Assembly (NCBI RefSeq): GCF_040719145.1
Contig: NZ_JBFDUZ010000002.1
Location: forward strand, 310,001-374,000
DNA length: 64,000 nucleotides
DNA from: Paenibacillus sp. JQZ6Y-1
GTDB lineage: Bacteria > Bacillota > Bacilli > Paenibacillales > Paenibacillaceae
Direction of reading: 5' to 3'
Shown here: positions 34,422 through 44,061 of the stretch, in pieces
Numbering within the stretch: position 1 is the stretch's first letter
Layout: each line of letters begins with the position of its first letter
The notes under the pieces: generated by a model
What the model was told of the DNA's origin: nothing
What the model saw: only the letters and a program-made list of their open reading frames with translations
Database searches by the model: none
Translations under genes and position numbers: made by a program

Positions 34422-34874
34422 ATGGCGTACAATAGCCGTTTTGCCGTAGCGATACACACACTGTCACTGCTCGACTCCACCGAAGGCCGGATTACTTCGG
34501 AAATGATTGCAGGCAGCGTCAACACGAATCCAGTCGTTATTCGCCGTATGATTAGCTTGCTGACCAAAGCAGGGATTTTGCGGACACAGCCCGGTGTTGC
34601 TGGAGCGCAGCTGACTCGTCCGGCGAGCGAGATTACGCTGCTGCACATTTACCGTGCCGTACAGAGCGAGAATCGGGATGAATTATTTGCAATTCACGAT
34701 ACGCCAAATCTGAATTGTGAGATTGGCCGCAATATTCAGCAGGAGCTAGAGCAGGTATTCGCCAGAGCGCAGCGTGCAATGGAGCACGAGCTGGAGCAGA
34801 TCACATTGCGTCAGGTGACGACCGATCTGCACCAGATGGAGGAAGTCCGTCAAGCAATTGGTCAGCAGAACTGA
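34422..34874 (+). CDS. ywnA: Rrf2-family regulator (YwnA-like)
   Basis: A 150-residue winged-helix regulator of the Rrf2 type: MAYNSRFAVAIHTLSLLD, then ITSEMIAGSVNTNPVVIRRM (recognition helix, about 29-48) and LTKAGILRTQPGVAGAQLTR (wing). It has only one Cys (LNCEIG), not the three that hold an iron-sulphur cluster in IscR or NsrR, so it is of the cluster-free YwnA type. The ATG at 34422 follows AAAGGAGG; the frame extends upstream without a site. The next gene is YwnB-like, as in B. subtilis. Confidence 0.88.
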   Translation: MAYNSRFAVAIHTLSLLDSTEGRITSEMIAGSVNTNPVVIRRMISLLTKAGILRTQPGVAGAQLTRPASEITLLHIYRAVQSENRDELFAIHDTPNLNCEIGRNIQQELEQVFARAQRAMEHELEQITLRQVTTDLHQMEEVRQAIGQQN

Positions 34875-34952
34875 ATCAGTTCCGGCTGAACCGGGTATGT
34901 AAGGACAGAACCTCAAGTCAGGTACTGTCATGACGGAAAGGATGGATATAGG

Positions 34953-35585
34953 ATGAAAATTATTATTATTGGCGCGAGTGGAATGATCGGGCAGCGCCTT
35001 GTACAGGAAGGGCTGCGTCGTCGCTATGAAGTAACCGCAGCTGGACGCGACCTGTCCAAATTTGATCAACAGCAAGAGCAGCTGAAACTAGTACGTGTGA
35101 ATGTACTGGACCCAGCAAGTGTGGAAGCAGCAGTGTCCGGGCATGATGTCGTCATCAGCGCATTCGGACCACAATTCGGCAATGAGGAAGAACTGCCGGA
35201 AGCCGCACGTTGCATCAGTGCCGGTGTGAAACAGGCTGGTATTCAGCGCCTTGTTATCGTGGGCGGTGCAGGTAGTCTGGAAGTGGAGCCTGGTGTTCGT
35301 CTAATGGATACCGCCGATTTCCCTGAGGAAATCAAGCCACTAGCTCAGGCGCACGCAGAAGCGTATGAGGTGTATCGTCAGAGCGGTCTGGAATGGACGT
35401 ATGTTAGTCCGGCAAGCTGGATCGAACCGGGCAAGCGTACAGGGAATTTCCGTATCGGTACGTCTCGCCTGATCACCGATGATGACGGGGCAAGCCGCAT
35501 CTCTGCCGAGGATTATGCTGCTGCATTGTTCGACGAGGTGGAAGACCCACAGTTTGTACAGGATCGGTTTACAGTAGCGTATTAA
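34953..35585 (+). CDS. ywnB: NAD(P)-binding oxidoreductase (YwnB-like)
   Basis: A 210-residue atypical short-chain dehydrogenase of the NmrA/YwnB group. The Rossmann motif GASGMIGQRL (residues 8-17), VISAFGPQFGN and LVIVGGAGSLEVEPG are visible, and the Tyr-x-x-x-Lys catalytic pair of classic SDRs is absent. Members bind NADPH and act as reductases or redox sensors. It lies 78 bases after the Rrf2 regulator with no terminator between and AAAGGATGG before the ATG, so both are one transcript and the regulator probably controls it. Confidence 0.88.
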   Translation: MKIIIIGASGMIGQRLVQEGLRRRYEVTAAGRDLSKFDQQQEQLKLVRVNVLDPASVEAAVSGHDVVISAFGPQFGNEEELPEAARCISAGVKQAGIQRLVIVGGAGSLEVEPGVRLMDTADFPEEIKPLAQAHAEAYEVYRQSGLEWTYVSPASWIEPGKRTGNFRIGTSRLITDDDGASRISAEDYAAALFDEVEDPQFVQDRFTVAY

Positions 35586-35663
35586 TCCAATGTGTGCCTA
35601 TGGATCTCATAGGAACATATCCAGATTATATTTAGACAATACGAAATCAATGATTCAGCCCTC

Positions 35664-35696
35664 AGACACTGCCATATCGGCGGTGTCTTTTCTTTT
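35664..35696 (+). terminator. Terminator of ywnA-ywnB
   Basis: AGACACTGCC pairs with GGCGGTGTCT (one G-T pair) over a five-base loop and is followed by a T-rich tail. Confidence 0.8.
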
Positions 35697-35809
35697 ACCT
35701 GTTTGCCCAGAAAGAAAAGCAGACAAATTCGGTTAATAGAACAGTAGGGTTTAGAAAGGACACGCTTGCATCATTCCATTCAATGATAGACGCGAAAGGG
35801 GCTTTTTTT

Positions 35810-37546
35810 ATGTATATCGTTACCGCAGAGCAAATGCGCAATCTGGATCAAACAACAATACAGCAGCTAGGCGTTCCAGCCATGTCGCTGATGGAAAGTG
35901 CAGGCAAAGCGATTGCCGAAGAAGTGATTTCGTGGATCGGTGGTAAGCAGGAGGAGCAGGCCGATGTACCATCTGGGCCTTCATTGAAGCGACGTAGCGG
36001 CATTCGCAGCGATGAGCATGTGATTCCCAATCGTCAGCATCAGCATTGGCTCATTCTAGTTGGCAAAGGCAATAACGGCGGCGATGGATTGGTGGCGGCA
36101 CGTTATTTGCAGGATGCGGGCATCAAAGTTACGCTGCTCTATGCAACAGAGCCAGATGAATTACGTGGCGATGCTGCCTTGCAGCGGGATGCCGCCCATC
36201 GCTCAGGTATCCCGTATACCGTTTGGAATGACAACTGGAATTTGTCATCCCATGAGCAGGAGCAAGATGAGGATCATGTCCACTCTTCCGATGAGCAAGG
36301 CAAACATGATTCAAATGCTCATTCGTCTGAGCAGTCTGCATCTGAATCCGCTTATGCGCTATGGCAGCCATATACGGGTATCCTCGATTGTCTGCTCGGT
36401 ACAGGCAGCAAAGGCGAGCCACGTCATCCGTATGCTTCGATTATTCGCTCTGCCAATCAAAGCGGTAAAGACATCATCGCTGCTGATATTCCAAGCGGCT
36501 TGAATGCAGATACCGGGGAAGTGGCAGAGTCTTGTATTCAGGCGAAGGTTACGGTTTGTCTGGCTTTTCTAAAACAGGGCTTAACTCAGTATCCGGGTGC
36601 AGGTCATGCTGGCGATGTGGTTGTGCGCACGATTGGTATCCCGCGTAGTGTGGCGCAGAGTGCTGATATTCAGACTCATCTCATTACGGAGGATACGCTG
36701 CGCCAGGCATTGCAGGTGGATACGGAGCGCACTCGTGCTGTTGATGGTCACAAAGGAACCTACGGTCATGTGATGATTGTAGGCGGCAGTCTCAATATGA
36801 GTGGTGCAGGCTTGATGGCATCGCGTTCCGCATTGCGGATCGGTAGCGGATTGGTCACATGGCTCCTGCCAGAGCAGCTGATGAAGCATATGGTGGGTCA
36901 TGTGCCGGAGCTGATGATGGCACCGGTAGCCAAAGACCCGGACGGACAATGGGCAGCCGATACAGTATCCGCTATTTTGGAGCAGGCAGACAAAGCCGAC
37001 GTGCTGGCGATCGGTCCCGGCTTAGGACGATTTGAAGGAGATGGAGAATGGCTGCATCAGCTGTGGGAACAAAGTGACCAGCCGCTTGTGATTGATGCCG
37101 ACGGTCTGAATATTCTGGCAGAAGCCGATGGATTGGCAAAATGGTCCAAACGCACAGCCCACACCATCCTCACTCCGCATCCCGGCGAAATGTCCCGTCT
37201 AGCAGGCATATCCACAAAGGATGTACAGCGTGATCGTATCGGTCTGGCACGTCAATTTGCACAGAAGCACGGGGTCACCTTGGTACTTAAAGGCGCTCGT
37301 ACCGTTGTCGCTTCGCCAGATGGCCGTGTGTTCGTGAATACGACAGGACATCCGGGTATGGCAACGGGTGGCTCTGGTGACGTATTAACTGGCGTAATCT
37401 CCGGTTTGCTTGGACAGGGATTGGATGGTATTCAGGCAGCAGCATTCGGTGTGCATCTGCACGGACATGCCGGTGACATCGCCGCCCTATCGCGTCCCGG
37501 TAATCCGGCATCTCTACTGGCAGGCGATATTATTGAGCATCTGTAA
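35810..37546 (+). CDS. nnrD: Bifunctional NAD(P)H-hydrate epimerase and ADP-dependent dehydratase
   Basis: A 578-residue repair enzyme that returns damaged NADHX and NADPHX to NADH and NADPH. The N-terminal epimerase (YjeF-N) part has MYIVTAEQMRNLDQ, GKGNNGGDGLVAARYL and GLNADTGEV; the C-terminal dehydratase has HKGTYGHVMIVGGS, LTPHPGEMSRLAG and the ATGGSGDVLTG nucleotide loop. Two stretches of the epimerase half look inserted: about 45-75, and a polar run at about 141-184 rich in His, Glu and Ser. The ATG at 35810 follows AAAGGGG. It is monocistronic. The enzyme fits the many NAD(P)H genes in the window. Confidence 0.93.
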   Translation: MYIVTAEQMRNLDQTTIQQLGVPAMSLMESAGKAIAEEVISWIGGKQEEQADVPSGPSLKRRSGIRSDEHVIPNRQHQHWLILVGKGNNGGDGLVAARYLQDAGIKVTLLYATEPDELRGDAALQRDAAHRSGIPYTVWNDNWNLSSHEQEQDEDHVHSSDEQGKHDSNAHSSEQSASESAYALWQPYTGILDCLLGTGSKGEPRHPYASIIRSANQSGKDIIAADIPSGLNADTGEVAESCIQAKVTVCLAFLKQGLTQYPGAGHAGDVVVRTIGIPRSVAQSADIQTHLITEDTLRQALQVDTERTRAVDGHKGTYGHVMIVGGSLNMSGAGLMASRSALRIGSGLVTWLLPEQLMKHMVGHVPELMMAPVAKDPDGQWAADTVSAILEQADKADVLAIGPGLGRFEGDGEWLHQLWEQSDQPLVIDADGLNILAEADGLAKWSKRTAHTILTPHPGEMSRLAGISTKDVQRDRIGLARQFAQKHGVTLVLKGARTVVASPDGRVFVNTTGHPGMATGGSGDVLTGVISGLLGQGLDGIQAAAFGVHLHGHAGDIAALSRPGNPASLLAGDIIEHL

Positions 37547-37633
37547 TATAAAACGCTCAAGCGAAGCACGTAGGTTCTTTTCTACAACGATCCATACTGA
37601 ATACTAAATACTAGCGAAATTCTAAAATAAGCA

Positions 37634-37675
37634 AAGAACCAAGAACCAAGAACCAAGAACCAAGAACCAAGAACC
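37634..37675. repeat. Tandem heptanucleotide repeat (AAGAACC)6
   Basis: Six exact head-to-tail copies of AAGAACC, 42 bases, in the intergenic region after nnrD. It is a simple-sequence repeat of the kind that varies in copy number by slipped-strand replication. Confidence 0.9.
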
Positions 37676-37682
37676 AAACAAG

Positions 37683-37728
37683 CAAACAAGCGGCTACCCT
37701 TCACATGCAGAGGGCAGTCGCTTGTTTG
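37683..37728. terminator. Hairpin between nnrD and the chemoreceptor gene
   Basis: CAAACAAGCG pairs with CGCTTGTTTG, with an inner CCCT-AGGG pairing. It lies between convergent genes. The T-rich tail is present but interrupted, so terminator function is likely rather than certain. Confidence 0.6.
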
Positions 37729-37841
37729 TATGTTTCGATTTTGCTATATGAATCATCTTTTGGAGAAGAGGGGTCAACCATAAGGGTGTGATCCAGCATG
37801 TCATTCATCTGGCAGATCAGTCAGTTGAAGCGAAAGGCATA

Positions 37842-39428
37842 TTAAATCTTGAAAGTATTCACTGAATCCTGCAAACGTTCAGCCAATTGAGCCAGTGTTT
37901 GCGAAGAGGTCGCAGTCTGTTCACACGCGGAAGCAACTTCTTCACTAGCGGCAGCGATTTCGTTGACCGAATGAACCACATCGGACGATTGGGCGCTTTG
38001 TTCTTCACTGGCAGCGGCAATTCCGTTGATTTTCAGTGACGAGTCATTGATGCGACCCATAATCTCGTTAAATGCTTCGCTTGTACTCACCGAATGTTCG
38101 GTGTTGAGCTCAGCAGTGTTCAGGCTTTGCTGCATATTTTTCTGCATCGAACGAATGATGCCGGTAATTTCCTTGGTGGCGCTTCCGCTGCGCTCTGCCA
38201 GCTTGCGCACTTCGTCGGCAACGACAGCAAAGCCCTGTCCCTGTTCACCAGCGCGTGCCGCTTCAATCGCAGCGTTCAGCGCTAGCAAATTGGTCTGATT
38301 GGCAATATCGTCGATCACCTCAATAATGTCGCCGATCTGGTTAGAGTCCAGCTCCAGCTTGCGCATTTGAGCGCTCATCAGCTGCATGCCATCGGCAGAT
38401 TGATTTACCAGATCACTACCTTTGCGAGCTTTTTCCACTGTACGATCAGCAATTTCGGCAGCTTCTTCAGCGCTGTGTGCTACATCATCAATCGCTGTCG
38501 ACATATCACGGAACAATTGGGCAATGGAGTGGGCAGATTGGGACTGGTTGGCGCTGTTGCTGGCAATTTCTTGCGTACTCGCGGAGATTTGCTCGGAAGT
38601 GGCAGCGACATTTTGAGCCGAATCAATAATGCTGGCTACTAGCATGTTCAGACGATTGGACATATCATTGGCAGCGGCAGCCAGTTGTCCGATCTCATCG
38701 CGTCCAGTCAACGAGGAGCGCTGACGCAGATCACCGGCAGCTACATCTTTGAGCAGATTGGCAATCTGTTTGAGTGGACGGCTGATCATACGAGCGATGA
38801 TCGTTCCTAGTAGCAAGGAGAACGCAAAGCCAACGATCACCCAGACTGTCGTCCATAGGCGAGAGTTATTAAATATCGTATTGGCAGACTGGTTGGCATT
38901 GCTTGCCTGCTGCACATTCAGTTCATTCAGTTTGGCGATGCTGGCGTACATATCGGTGCCAGCTGGCAACACACTTTCTTTGACAAAGGTTTGGAAGGCG
39001 CTAGCCGATGACGTTTGTGCCAGTTGAATCGCTTGATTGTAGACTTCCTGATACTTTGTCCACAGCTGTTCAAAGTTTTTCAGTTCTGTTTGTTCCTGGG
39101 TAGAGAGTGGGGTGCTGCGATAACCAGCGATGCCTGTGTTTACGTCTTCAATCAGACCGGGTACGGTGTCCAATGCGGTTTGTTTATCTTGTGTAGTAGA
39201 GCTGAGAGCAATATCGCGCGAAGCGACACGCATTTTTTGCAGAGACAGTTCGGCGTCAGACAGATGCTGCATGGAAACTAGATTATTGCTGTACAGATTA
39301 TCGACGCTGCCCTTCATCCGGTTTAAATTGATCATGCTATACAGACCGACAGCAGCAACGATAAGGGATACTAGAATAAAAGCAACGATCAACTTGGTGA
39401 ACGTCTTAAAATTACCGGCAATTCGCAT
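37842..39428 (-). CDS. Methyl-accepting chemotaxis protein
   Basis: A 528-residue chemoreceptor. Membrane segment 1 is about 13-33, followed by a four-helix-bundle sensor of about 155 residues (4HB_MCP type), membrane segment 2 about 190-213, a HAMP domain, and the signalling domain with the conserved tip [20 protein letters not shown] and [20 protein letters not shown]. The C-terminus lacks a CheR pentapeptide. The ATG at 39428 follows TGGAGTG; a start 54 bases upstream has no ribosome site. There are no che genes nearby, so it is an orphan receptor. The ligand is unknown. Confidence 0.93.
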   Translation of the reverse strand: MRIAGNFKTFTKLIVAFILVSLIVAAVGLYSMINLNRMKGSVDNLYSNNLVSMQHLSDAELSLQKMRVASRDIALSSTTQDKQTALDTVPGLIEDVNTGIAGYRSTPLSTQEQTELKNFEQLWTKYQEVYNQAIQLAQTSSASAFQTFVKESVLPAGTDMYASIAKLNELNVQQASNANQSANTIFNNSRLWTTVWVIVGFAFSLLLGTIIARMISRPLKQIANLLKDVAAGDLRQRSSLTGRDEIGQLAAAANDMSNRLNMLVASIIDSAQNVAATSEQISASTQEIASNSANQSQSAHSIAQLFRDMSTAIDDVAHSAEEAAEIADRTVEKARKGSDLVNQSADGMQLMSAQMRKLELDSNQIGDIIEVIDDIANQTNLLALNAAIEAARAGEQGQGFAVVADEVRKLAERSGSATKEITGIIRSMQKNMQQSLNTAELNTEHSVSTSEAFNEIMGRINDSSLKINGIAAASEEQSAQSSDVVHSVNEIAAASEEVASACEQTATSSQTLAQLAERLQDSVNTFKI

Positions 39429-39803
39429 AATATTCACTCCATTTAGTGTAGTGTGATGCTTGGCTAGAGCTATGTAATTCACAAAATCAAATTACAACTG
39501 CCAGATGCGTGTGCGTAACGTTCGGGCTATGAATAAGGAGAGAAATGGACGGTTCAAATAGCAACCGTTGAGAGAGAAGGATAGAATTGGAAATAAACAT
39601 TTACATATAACTATTTCGTCACTTTATTCAAAAAAATAATATTAAATCCATAATTTTCAAAAAAAGTTTATATGTATCTCATACCCGAACGTATGCTCAT
39701 TAAGCGAGCATACGGAGTAAAAAAGGGATAAAATTGCTGGTATTTTCCCATTGATGACCGTTGTTCCGTAGGAATGAATAGAGCGAATACAGCAGTAAAC
39801 AGC

Positions 39804-39837
39804 AAATAAAAAAGGCAGCCTCCGTAGAGACTGCCTT
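39804..39837 (-). terminator. Terminator of the terC gene
   Basis: On the minus strand AAGGCAG pairs with CTGCCTT and a run of six Ts follows. The rest of 39429-39903, upstream of the chemoreceptor gene, holds no gene that I can support. Confidence 0.75.
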
Positions 39838-39903
39838 GGGGTAACAATGAGGAATGGCATAGCTCGCAATACAAGATTGCTGTGTACTGTTAGCTCATTC
39901 CAT

Positions 39904-40731
39904 TTACAGGTCTTCTTTGATTTCTTGTTTGACTTCTTTTACTGCGTTCTCATCTTCTGGAATCTCGCGTTTGCTGGACAAGAACCAACCGGCAGCAGCA
40001 ATGGCGACGAGAACAACGTAGAAGCTGAGCTTCCAAATTTTATTTTCAGGGAAGTGCTCTGGAATGACTGCCAGTGCTGGGTGAGCCAATGTAATGACGG
40101 ACAGCTTCACACCGACCCAGCCGACGATAACAAATGCGGCAACTTCCAGACCCGGACGCTCCTGCAACAGACGAACGAAGAACGAGGCGGCGAAACGCAT
40201 GATGATCAGACCGATCAGACCACCCAAGAAGATAACGATAAACTGACCGCCATCCAGACCGCCGATTGGCGGCAATCCACTTGCAGGCAACGCGACAGCC
40301 AATGCAACCGCCGCCAGAATGGAGTCAACCGCAAACGCGATATCAGCAACTTCGACCTTGAAGACGGTCATCCAGAAGCCGGATTGCTTTTTCGGGTTAG
40401 CAGCTGGACCTTTGTCATCGGCAGCTTCATCTGTCTTCGACTTGGCGAACACATGGCGGACGATGTGGTTAATGGAGATGTACAACAGATACAGGGCACC
40501 AATCGCTTGCACCTGCCACACGTCAACGAGGAACGAGATAACGAACAGGGAAGCGAAGCGGAATACGAATGCCCCGAATAAACCGTAGAACAATGCCTTT
40601 TTGCGCTGCTCCTCCGGCAAATGCTTAACCATAATCGCCAGTACCAACGCGTTATCGGCAGCAAGCAAACCTTCCAGCGCGATCAATACGAGCAGTACCC
40701 AGCCATACTCTAACAATAATGCTGCATCCAT
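39904..40731 (-). CDS. TerC-family membrane protein, probable manganese exporter (YkoY-like)
   Basis: A 275-residue integral membrane protein of the TerC family with seven to eight segments. The conserved acidic motifs EGLLAADNALVLAIMVK (segment 1) and VEVADIAFAVDSILAAVA (mid-protein) carry the Asp residues thought to bind metal. A charged loop at about 95-115 and an acidic tail lie in the cytosol. TerC proteins of this kind help export or load manganese. That role is supported here by the yybP-ykoY riboswitch in the leader. The ATG at 40731 follows GGAGGAG. It is monocistronic. Confidence 0.9.
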   Translation of the reverse strand: MDAALLLEYGWVLLVLIALEGLLAADNALVLAIMVKHLPEEQRKKALFYGLFGAFVFRFASLFVISFLVDVWQVQAIGALYLLYISINHIVRHVFAKSKTDEAADDKGPAANPKKQSGFWMTVFKVEVADIAFAVDSILAAVALAVALPASGLPPIGGLDGGQFIVIFLGGLIGLIIMRFAASFFVRLLQERPGLEVAAFVIVGWVGVKLSVITLAHPALAVIPEHFPENKIWKLSFYVVLVAIAAAGWFLSSKREIPEDENAVKEVKQEIKEDL

Positions 40732-40784
40732 AAGACTCCTCCTAGAAATAAATTGTTGTTAACGGCCATTAGCAGCCTCTATAT

Positions 40785-40818
40785 AAAAAGAGACCTTTAC
40801 CACAAAGGTAAAGGTCTC
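40785..40818 (-). terminator. Riboswitch-controlled intrinsic terminator
   Basis: GAGACCTTTACC (40790-40801) pairs perfectly with GGTAAAGGTCTC (40807-40818) over ACAAA-type loop; on the minus strand five Ts follow. It lies 54 bases before the TerC start codon. Confidence 0.9.
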
Positions 40819-40965
40819 CCAAGAAATAGCGAGTCTTCACCAATTTTGTGGTAAAGGTCTCGCTAACAATGACATTCAGATTTCGAATGATTGCCAAGCA
40901 AAGCCGGGGTTATTCACCCGTAATGACGACGTTGCCTGTACAGCTACTCCCCTTTAACAGGAATA
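40785..40965 (-). promoter_or_regulatory. yybP-ykoY manganese riboswitch
   Basis: The minus-strand leader of the TerC gene contains the conserved AAAGGGGAGTAGC (about 40943-40955), a GCGAG/CTCGC stem with AGACCTTTACC, and then a strong terminator. This layout fits the yybP-ykoY class, which binds Mn2+ and turns on metal efflux genes. The stretch GAGACCTTTACC occurs once in the aptamer and again in the terminator, so the two can exchange partners: manganese would hold the aptamer copy and free the gene to be read. Confidence 0.82.
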
Positions 40966-41059
40966 GGTTTATGAAATTAAGGTAGTGTTTGAAGTGGGAA
41001 TGAGTATATATAACACCGGATGGTTCGGATTGAAGCAGCCCGGCTGTTACATTAAGCAC

Positions 41060-41088
41060 ATCATATGCAATTTACTAGTATAAGTCAA
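41060..41088 (-). promoter_or_regulatory. Sigma-A promoter of the riboswitch leader
   Basis: On the minus strand TTGACT (41088-41083), a 17-base spacer and TATGAT (41065-41060). Transcription would begin near 41053, giving a leader of about 320 bases. Confidence 0.65.
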
Positions 41089-41191
41089 TATTTTGTACAA
41101 TAAAATTTTGCAAAAGTAGAAAATATTGCTTGTGCTTATCGTGCTTGGATTGGCTTATTTTATCTACTTTGACTACTTGCACGATTTCATT

Positions 41192-41716
41192 CTACAAACT
41201 TAGCGGAGATTGCCAGAGAATAACCTGTCGCTGATAGATGCTCTGCTGCACATCAATGACTCGCTGATTGCTGCTGCCACGATACGGCAGAGACACATCG
41301 CGTAGCGACTTCTCGAATCTTCCATCAATCAATACGTCGCATAAGGATAGAAGTTTCAAATATTTTTGAGGTTGTTGAAAAAAGATTTGCTCCCATGTAA
41401 ATCCGCTATATATCCAGATCGACAGCTGGGGCAATTGCGCACGCACCTTCTCCACAAATAGCGCTACGTCGTCAGCAGAGAAGAACGGATCGCCGCCCGC
41501 AATCGTCAACCCGTCTAGTAGCGGATTACGTGCCATGCCGTCGATGATGTCCTGCTGTAACGAAGCGGTAAATGGTTCCCCAGCGGTAAACGACCATGTA
41601 TGCGGACTGAAGCAGCCCGGACAAGCATGACGACAGCCGCTAATAAAGACAACCGCCCGCACACCTCGCCCTTCATTGATCGACTCTGGAATATAACCGC
41701 AAATGTTCATGCTCAT
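41192..41716 (-). CDS. nrdG: Anaerobic ribonucleotide reductase activating protein
   Basis: A 174-residue radical SAM enzyme that makes the glycyl radical on NrdD under anaerobic conditions. The cluster-binding motif is CRHACPGC (CxxxCxxC), and the SAM-binding GGDP appears in LTIAGGDPFFSADDVA. The start at 41716 overlaps the NrdD stop by one base (TGATG), so the two are translationally coupled. A long upstream frame inside nrdD is a shadow. Length and motifs are normal for the family. Confidence 0.95.
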   Translation of the reverse strand: MSMNICGYIPESINEGRGVRAVVFISGCRHACPGCFSPHTWSFTAGEPFTASLQQDIIDGMARNPLLDGLTIAGGDPFFSADDVALFVEKVRAQLPQLSIWIYSGFTWEQIFFQQPQKYLKLLSLCDVLIDGRFEKSLRDVSLPYRGSSNQRVIDVQQSIYQRQVILWQSPLSL

Positions 41717-43875
41717 CAGCGATGCTTGAGCCGGTCGCGCACCTCTGCCTGCTTGGCAGGGTTGAAGCGCGTCTGATAATCGCCAGTCAGATAGCCGGTG
41801 ACGCGGCGCAGACGGGCGATATGGACGTGCTGCTCTGATTCCCCGCATGATGGGCAATGGGAGCCGATGATGCCTTCATATCCGCAGGCAGTGCAACGAT
41901 CCACTGGATGATTGATGCTAAAATAGCTGATTTGCTGCGATAGAGCGTAGTGTATGATCCGCTGTAGCGCTTCATGATTTTGTCGTGCATTGCCGTCCAG
42001 CTCGATATAGGAGATCGCGCCCGCGTTGCATAGCTCATGGAATGGCGCTTCCAATCGAATTTTATCGGCGGCAGGGATGCTGTGATAGACCGGAATATGA
42101 AAGGAGTTCGTGTAGTATTCACGATCGGTAACACCAGCAATACTGCCGTAATGCTGACGGTCCACGGCGACGAATTTGCCGGATAGCCCCTCGGCGGGCG
42201 TTGCCATCAGCGAGAAATTCAGATTGTACTGTTCGCTCCACTGATCGCATATGTTACGCATATGGCGTATCATGTTCAGCGCTTTTTGATAGATCGCATC
42301 ATCTGCACCATGATGGCTACCATACAGAGCATACATACATTCCGCTAACCCGATAAAACCAATCGACAGCGTACCATGCTTGAGCAGCTCCCCAACGGCA
42401 TCGTCCGGTGCCAATTCATTGCCACCTTCCCATACCCCTTCCCGCATCATAAAGTCCGAAGCCTTGGCAGGCTGCGCCGCCTGAATGTGAAACCGATGCA
42501 GTAGGGCTTCCACCGCCAGCTGCATACATTCGTCCAACGCTCGGTAAAAGCCCTGTTCATCCGGCTCCTGACGACGAACTGACGTCATGGAATCATCCGA
42601 AGACGCTACGAAGAAAGACATGTTCGATCTTGGTATCACCGATCTTGGCATCACAGTACCGTAATCCAGCCCCAGCTTCACCAGATTGATCGTGTTAAAG
42701 GACAGATTGCCCTTACCGGACAGATGATTCCGTCCAAATCGGTCGGCAACGACGCGTGTACGGCAGCCCATCGTGGCAAACTCCGTATCGGGATCACCTT
42801 CTACCAGATATTCGCGATTTAGCGGCGCATCCAGATTCGCGAAGTTTGGATATAGCCGACGCGATGTACAGTCGATTGCTTTTAGGAATAGGTCGTAATT
42901 GGGATCGCCGGGCTGTTGATTAATGCCCCGCTTGCACTTGAAGATTTGAATCGGGAAAATAGGTGTCTCGCCATTGCCCAAGCCGCGAACGGTCGCCGCT
43001 AGCAGGCTCTCCATTACCAATCGACCTTCCGGCGAGGTACATGTCCCATAATTAATACTTGTAAACGGAATCTGTCCGCCGCCTCGACTCGACATCGTAT
43101 TCAGATTATGAATGAGACTCTCCGCTGCTTGGAATGTCTCATTGCGCGTCTCTTCCATTGCATATCGGTAAGCCAGCGGATAATGTAGCTCCAGCTCGCT
43201 GTCATTCATATGCGCCTGTGCGATCAACTGCTCCCTCTGTGTAATAGATTGCTCCTCAGAGAGCTGCGTTGCTGTCCATTCGCCCAGATAATGCAGCCCT
43301 TTGCGCAGATGCTTGCGGAACGAACGGGTGACATACGGTGCCAGATCATAATCCAGCTTGTTGGCAGCAACACCGCCGTATTGAGAGTTTTGCTGGCATT
43401 GGAAAATAATCGCCACCTGCGCCATTGCTGTCATAATCGAATTGGGTGTACGCAGACTGCCGTTACCGCTGCTAAAGCCATCTCGTAGTAGCCGTTCAAA
43501 CGGAATAAAGATACAGTTGGTCGTACCGAGCGCATAATGATCCAGATCATGAATATAGATACGATTCTGCTGGACCGCTTCGGCGATATGCGGCGGAAGA
43601 ATACGTGCCTTTGTATAATATTTTGAATATTCACTGCCAAATCGGCTCATTTTACCGGAAAAGCTGTCGCCGTTCAGATTGGCATTCTCACGTGCTGATT
43701 CGTGCTCACCATACATAATATGTGCGCCCATCTCCATGATGGGATGCTGTTCATATGATGTCGTTACAGGGATGCTCGGTGCCACTTGTATATCTGATGC
43801 TGCTGGTGGCGGAGTGGAAGTGTCGTCATGGCTCAACAAGTGAGCAGGGTTCATCAGGGAGCGATGAATAGTCAT
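41716..43875 (-). CDS. nrdD: Anaerobic ribonucleoside-triphosphate reductase, large subunit
   Basis: Class III ribonucleotide reductase of 719 residues that makes dNTPs without oxygen. Present are the thiyl-region Cys in TMGCRTRVV, a C-terminal zinc site of four Cys (CTACGYEG and CPSCGE), and the glycyl radical motif RVTGYLTG with Gly694. The first 60 residues are low-complexity and not an ATP-cone, so the usual dATP inhibition site seems to be missing. The ATG at 43875 follows AAAGGATG. nrdG follows directly. The pair gives the cell anaerobic growth capacity. Confidence 0.95.
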   Translation of the reverse strand: MTIHRSLMNPAHLLSHDDTSTPPPAASDIQVAPSIPVTTSYEQHPIMEMGAHIMYGEHESARENANLNGDSFSGKMSRFGSEYSKYYTKARILPPHIAEAVQQNRIYIHDLDHYALGTTNCIFIPFERLLRDGFSSGNGSLRTPNSIMTAMAQVAIIFQCQQNSQYGGVAANKLDYDLAPYVTRSFRKHLRKGLHYLGEWTATQLSEEQSITQREQLIAQAHMNDSELELHYPLAYRYAMEETRNETFQAAESLIHNLNTMSSRGGGQIPFTSINYGTCTSPEGRLVMESLLAATVRGLGNGETPIFPIQIFKCKRGINQQPGDPNYDLFLKAIDCTSRRLYPNFANLDAPLNREYLVEGDPDTEFATMGCRTRVVADRFGRNHLSGKGNLSFNTINLVKLGLDYGTVMPRSVIPRSNMSFFVASSDDSMTSVRRQEPDEQGFYRALDECMQLAVEALLHRFHIQAAQPAKASDFMMREGVWEGGNELAPDDAVGELLKHGTLSIGFIGLAECMYALYGSHHGADDAIYQKALNMIRHMRNICDQWSEQYNLNFSLMATPAEGLSGKFVAVDRQHYGSIAGVTDREYYTNSFHIPVYHSIPAADKIRLEAPFHELCNAGAISYIELDGNARQNHEALQRIIHYALSQQISYFSINHPVDRCTACGYEGIIGSHCPSCGESEQHVHIARLRRVTGYLTGDYQTRFNPAKQAEVRDRLKHR

Positions 43876-44061
43876 CAGTTCAGCTCATCCTTTCCATTAC
43901 TCAAATGGTCCATACTAAACATAAACAATCGGTAATTGTATTCTATATGTAGGCGTTCAGTCTGTGATATGACACAATATATTGACAAAGGTATAAAATC
44001 GCATGTGCCTTGATGCTATGCGAAAAGAAAGGAAAGATCAGTACATTGTCTGATGGTAGGG

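Noticed and set aside
37634-37675. Short CRISPR-like array
   Set aside because: The seven-base units are contiguous with no spacers; it is a simple tandem repeat.
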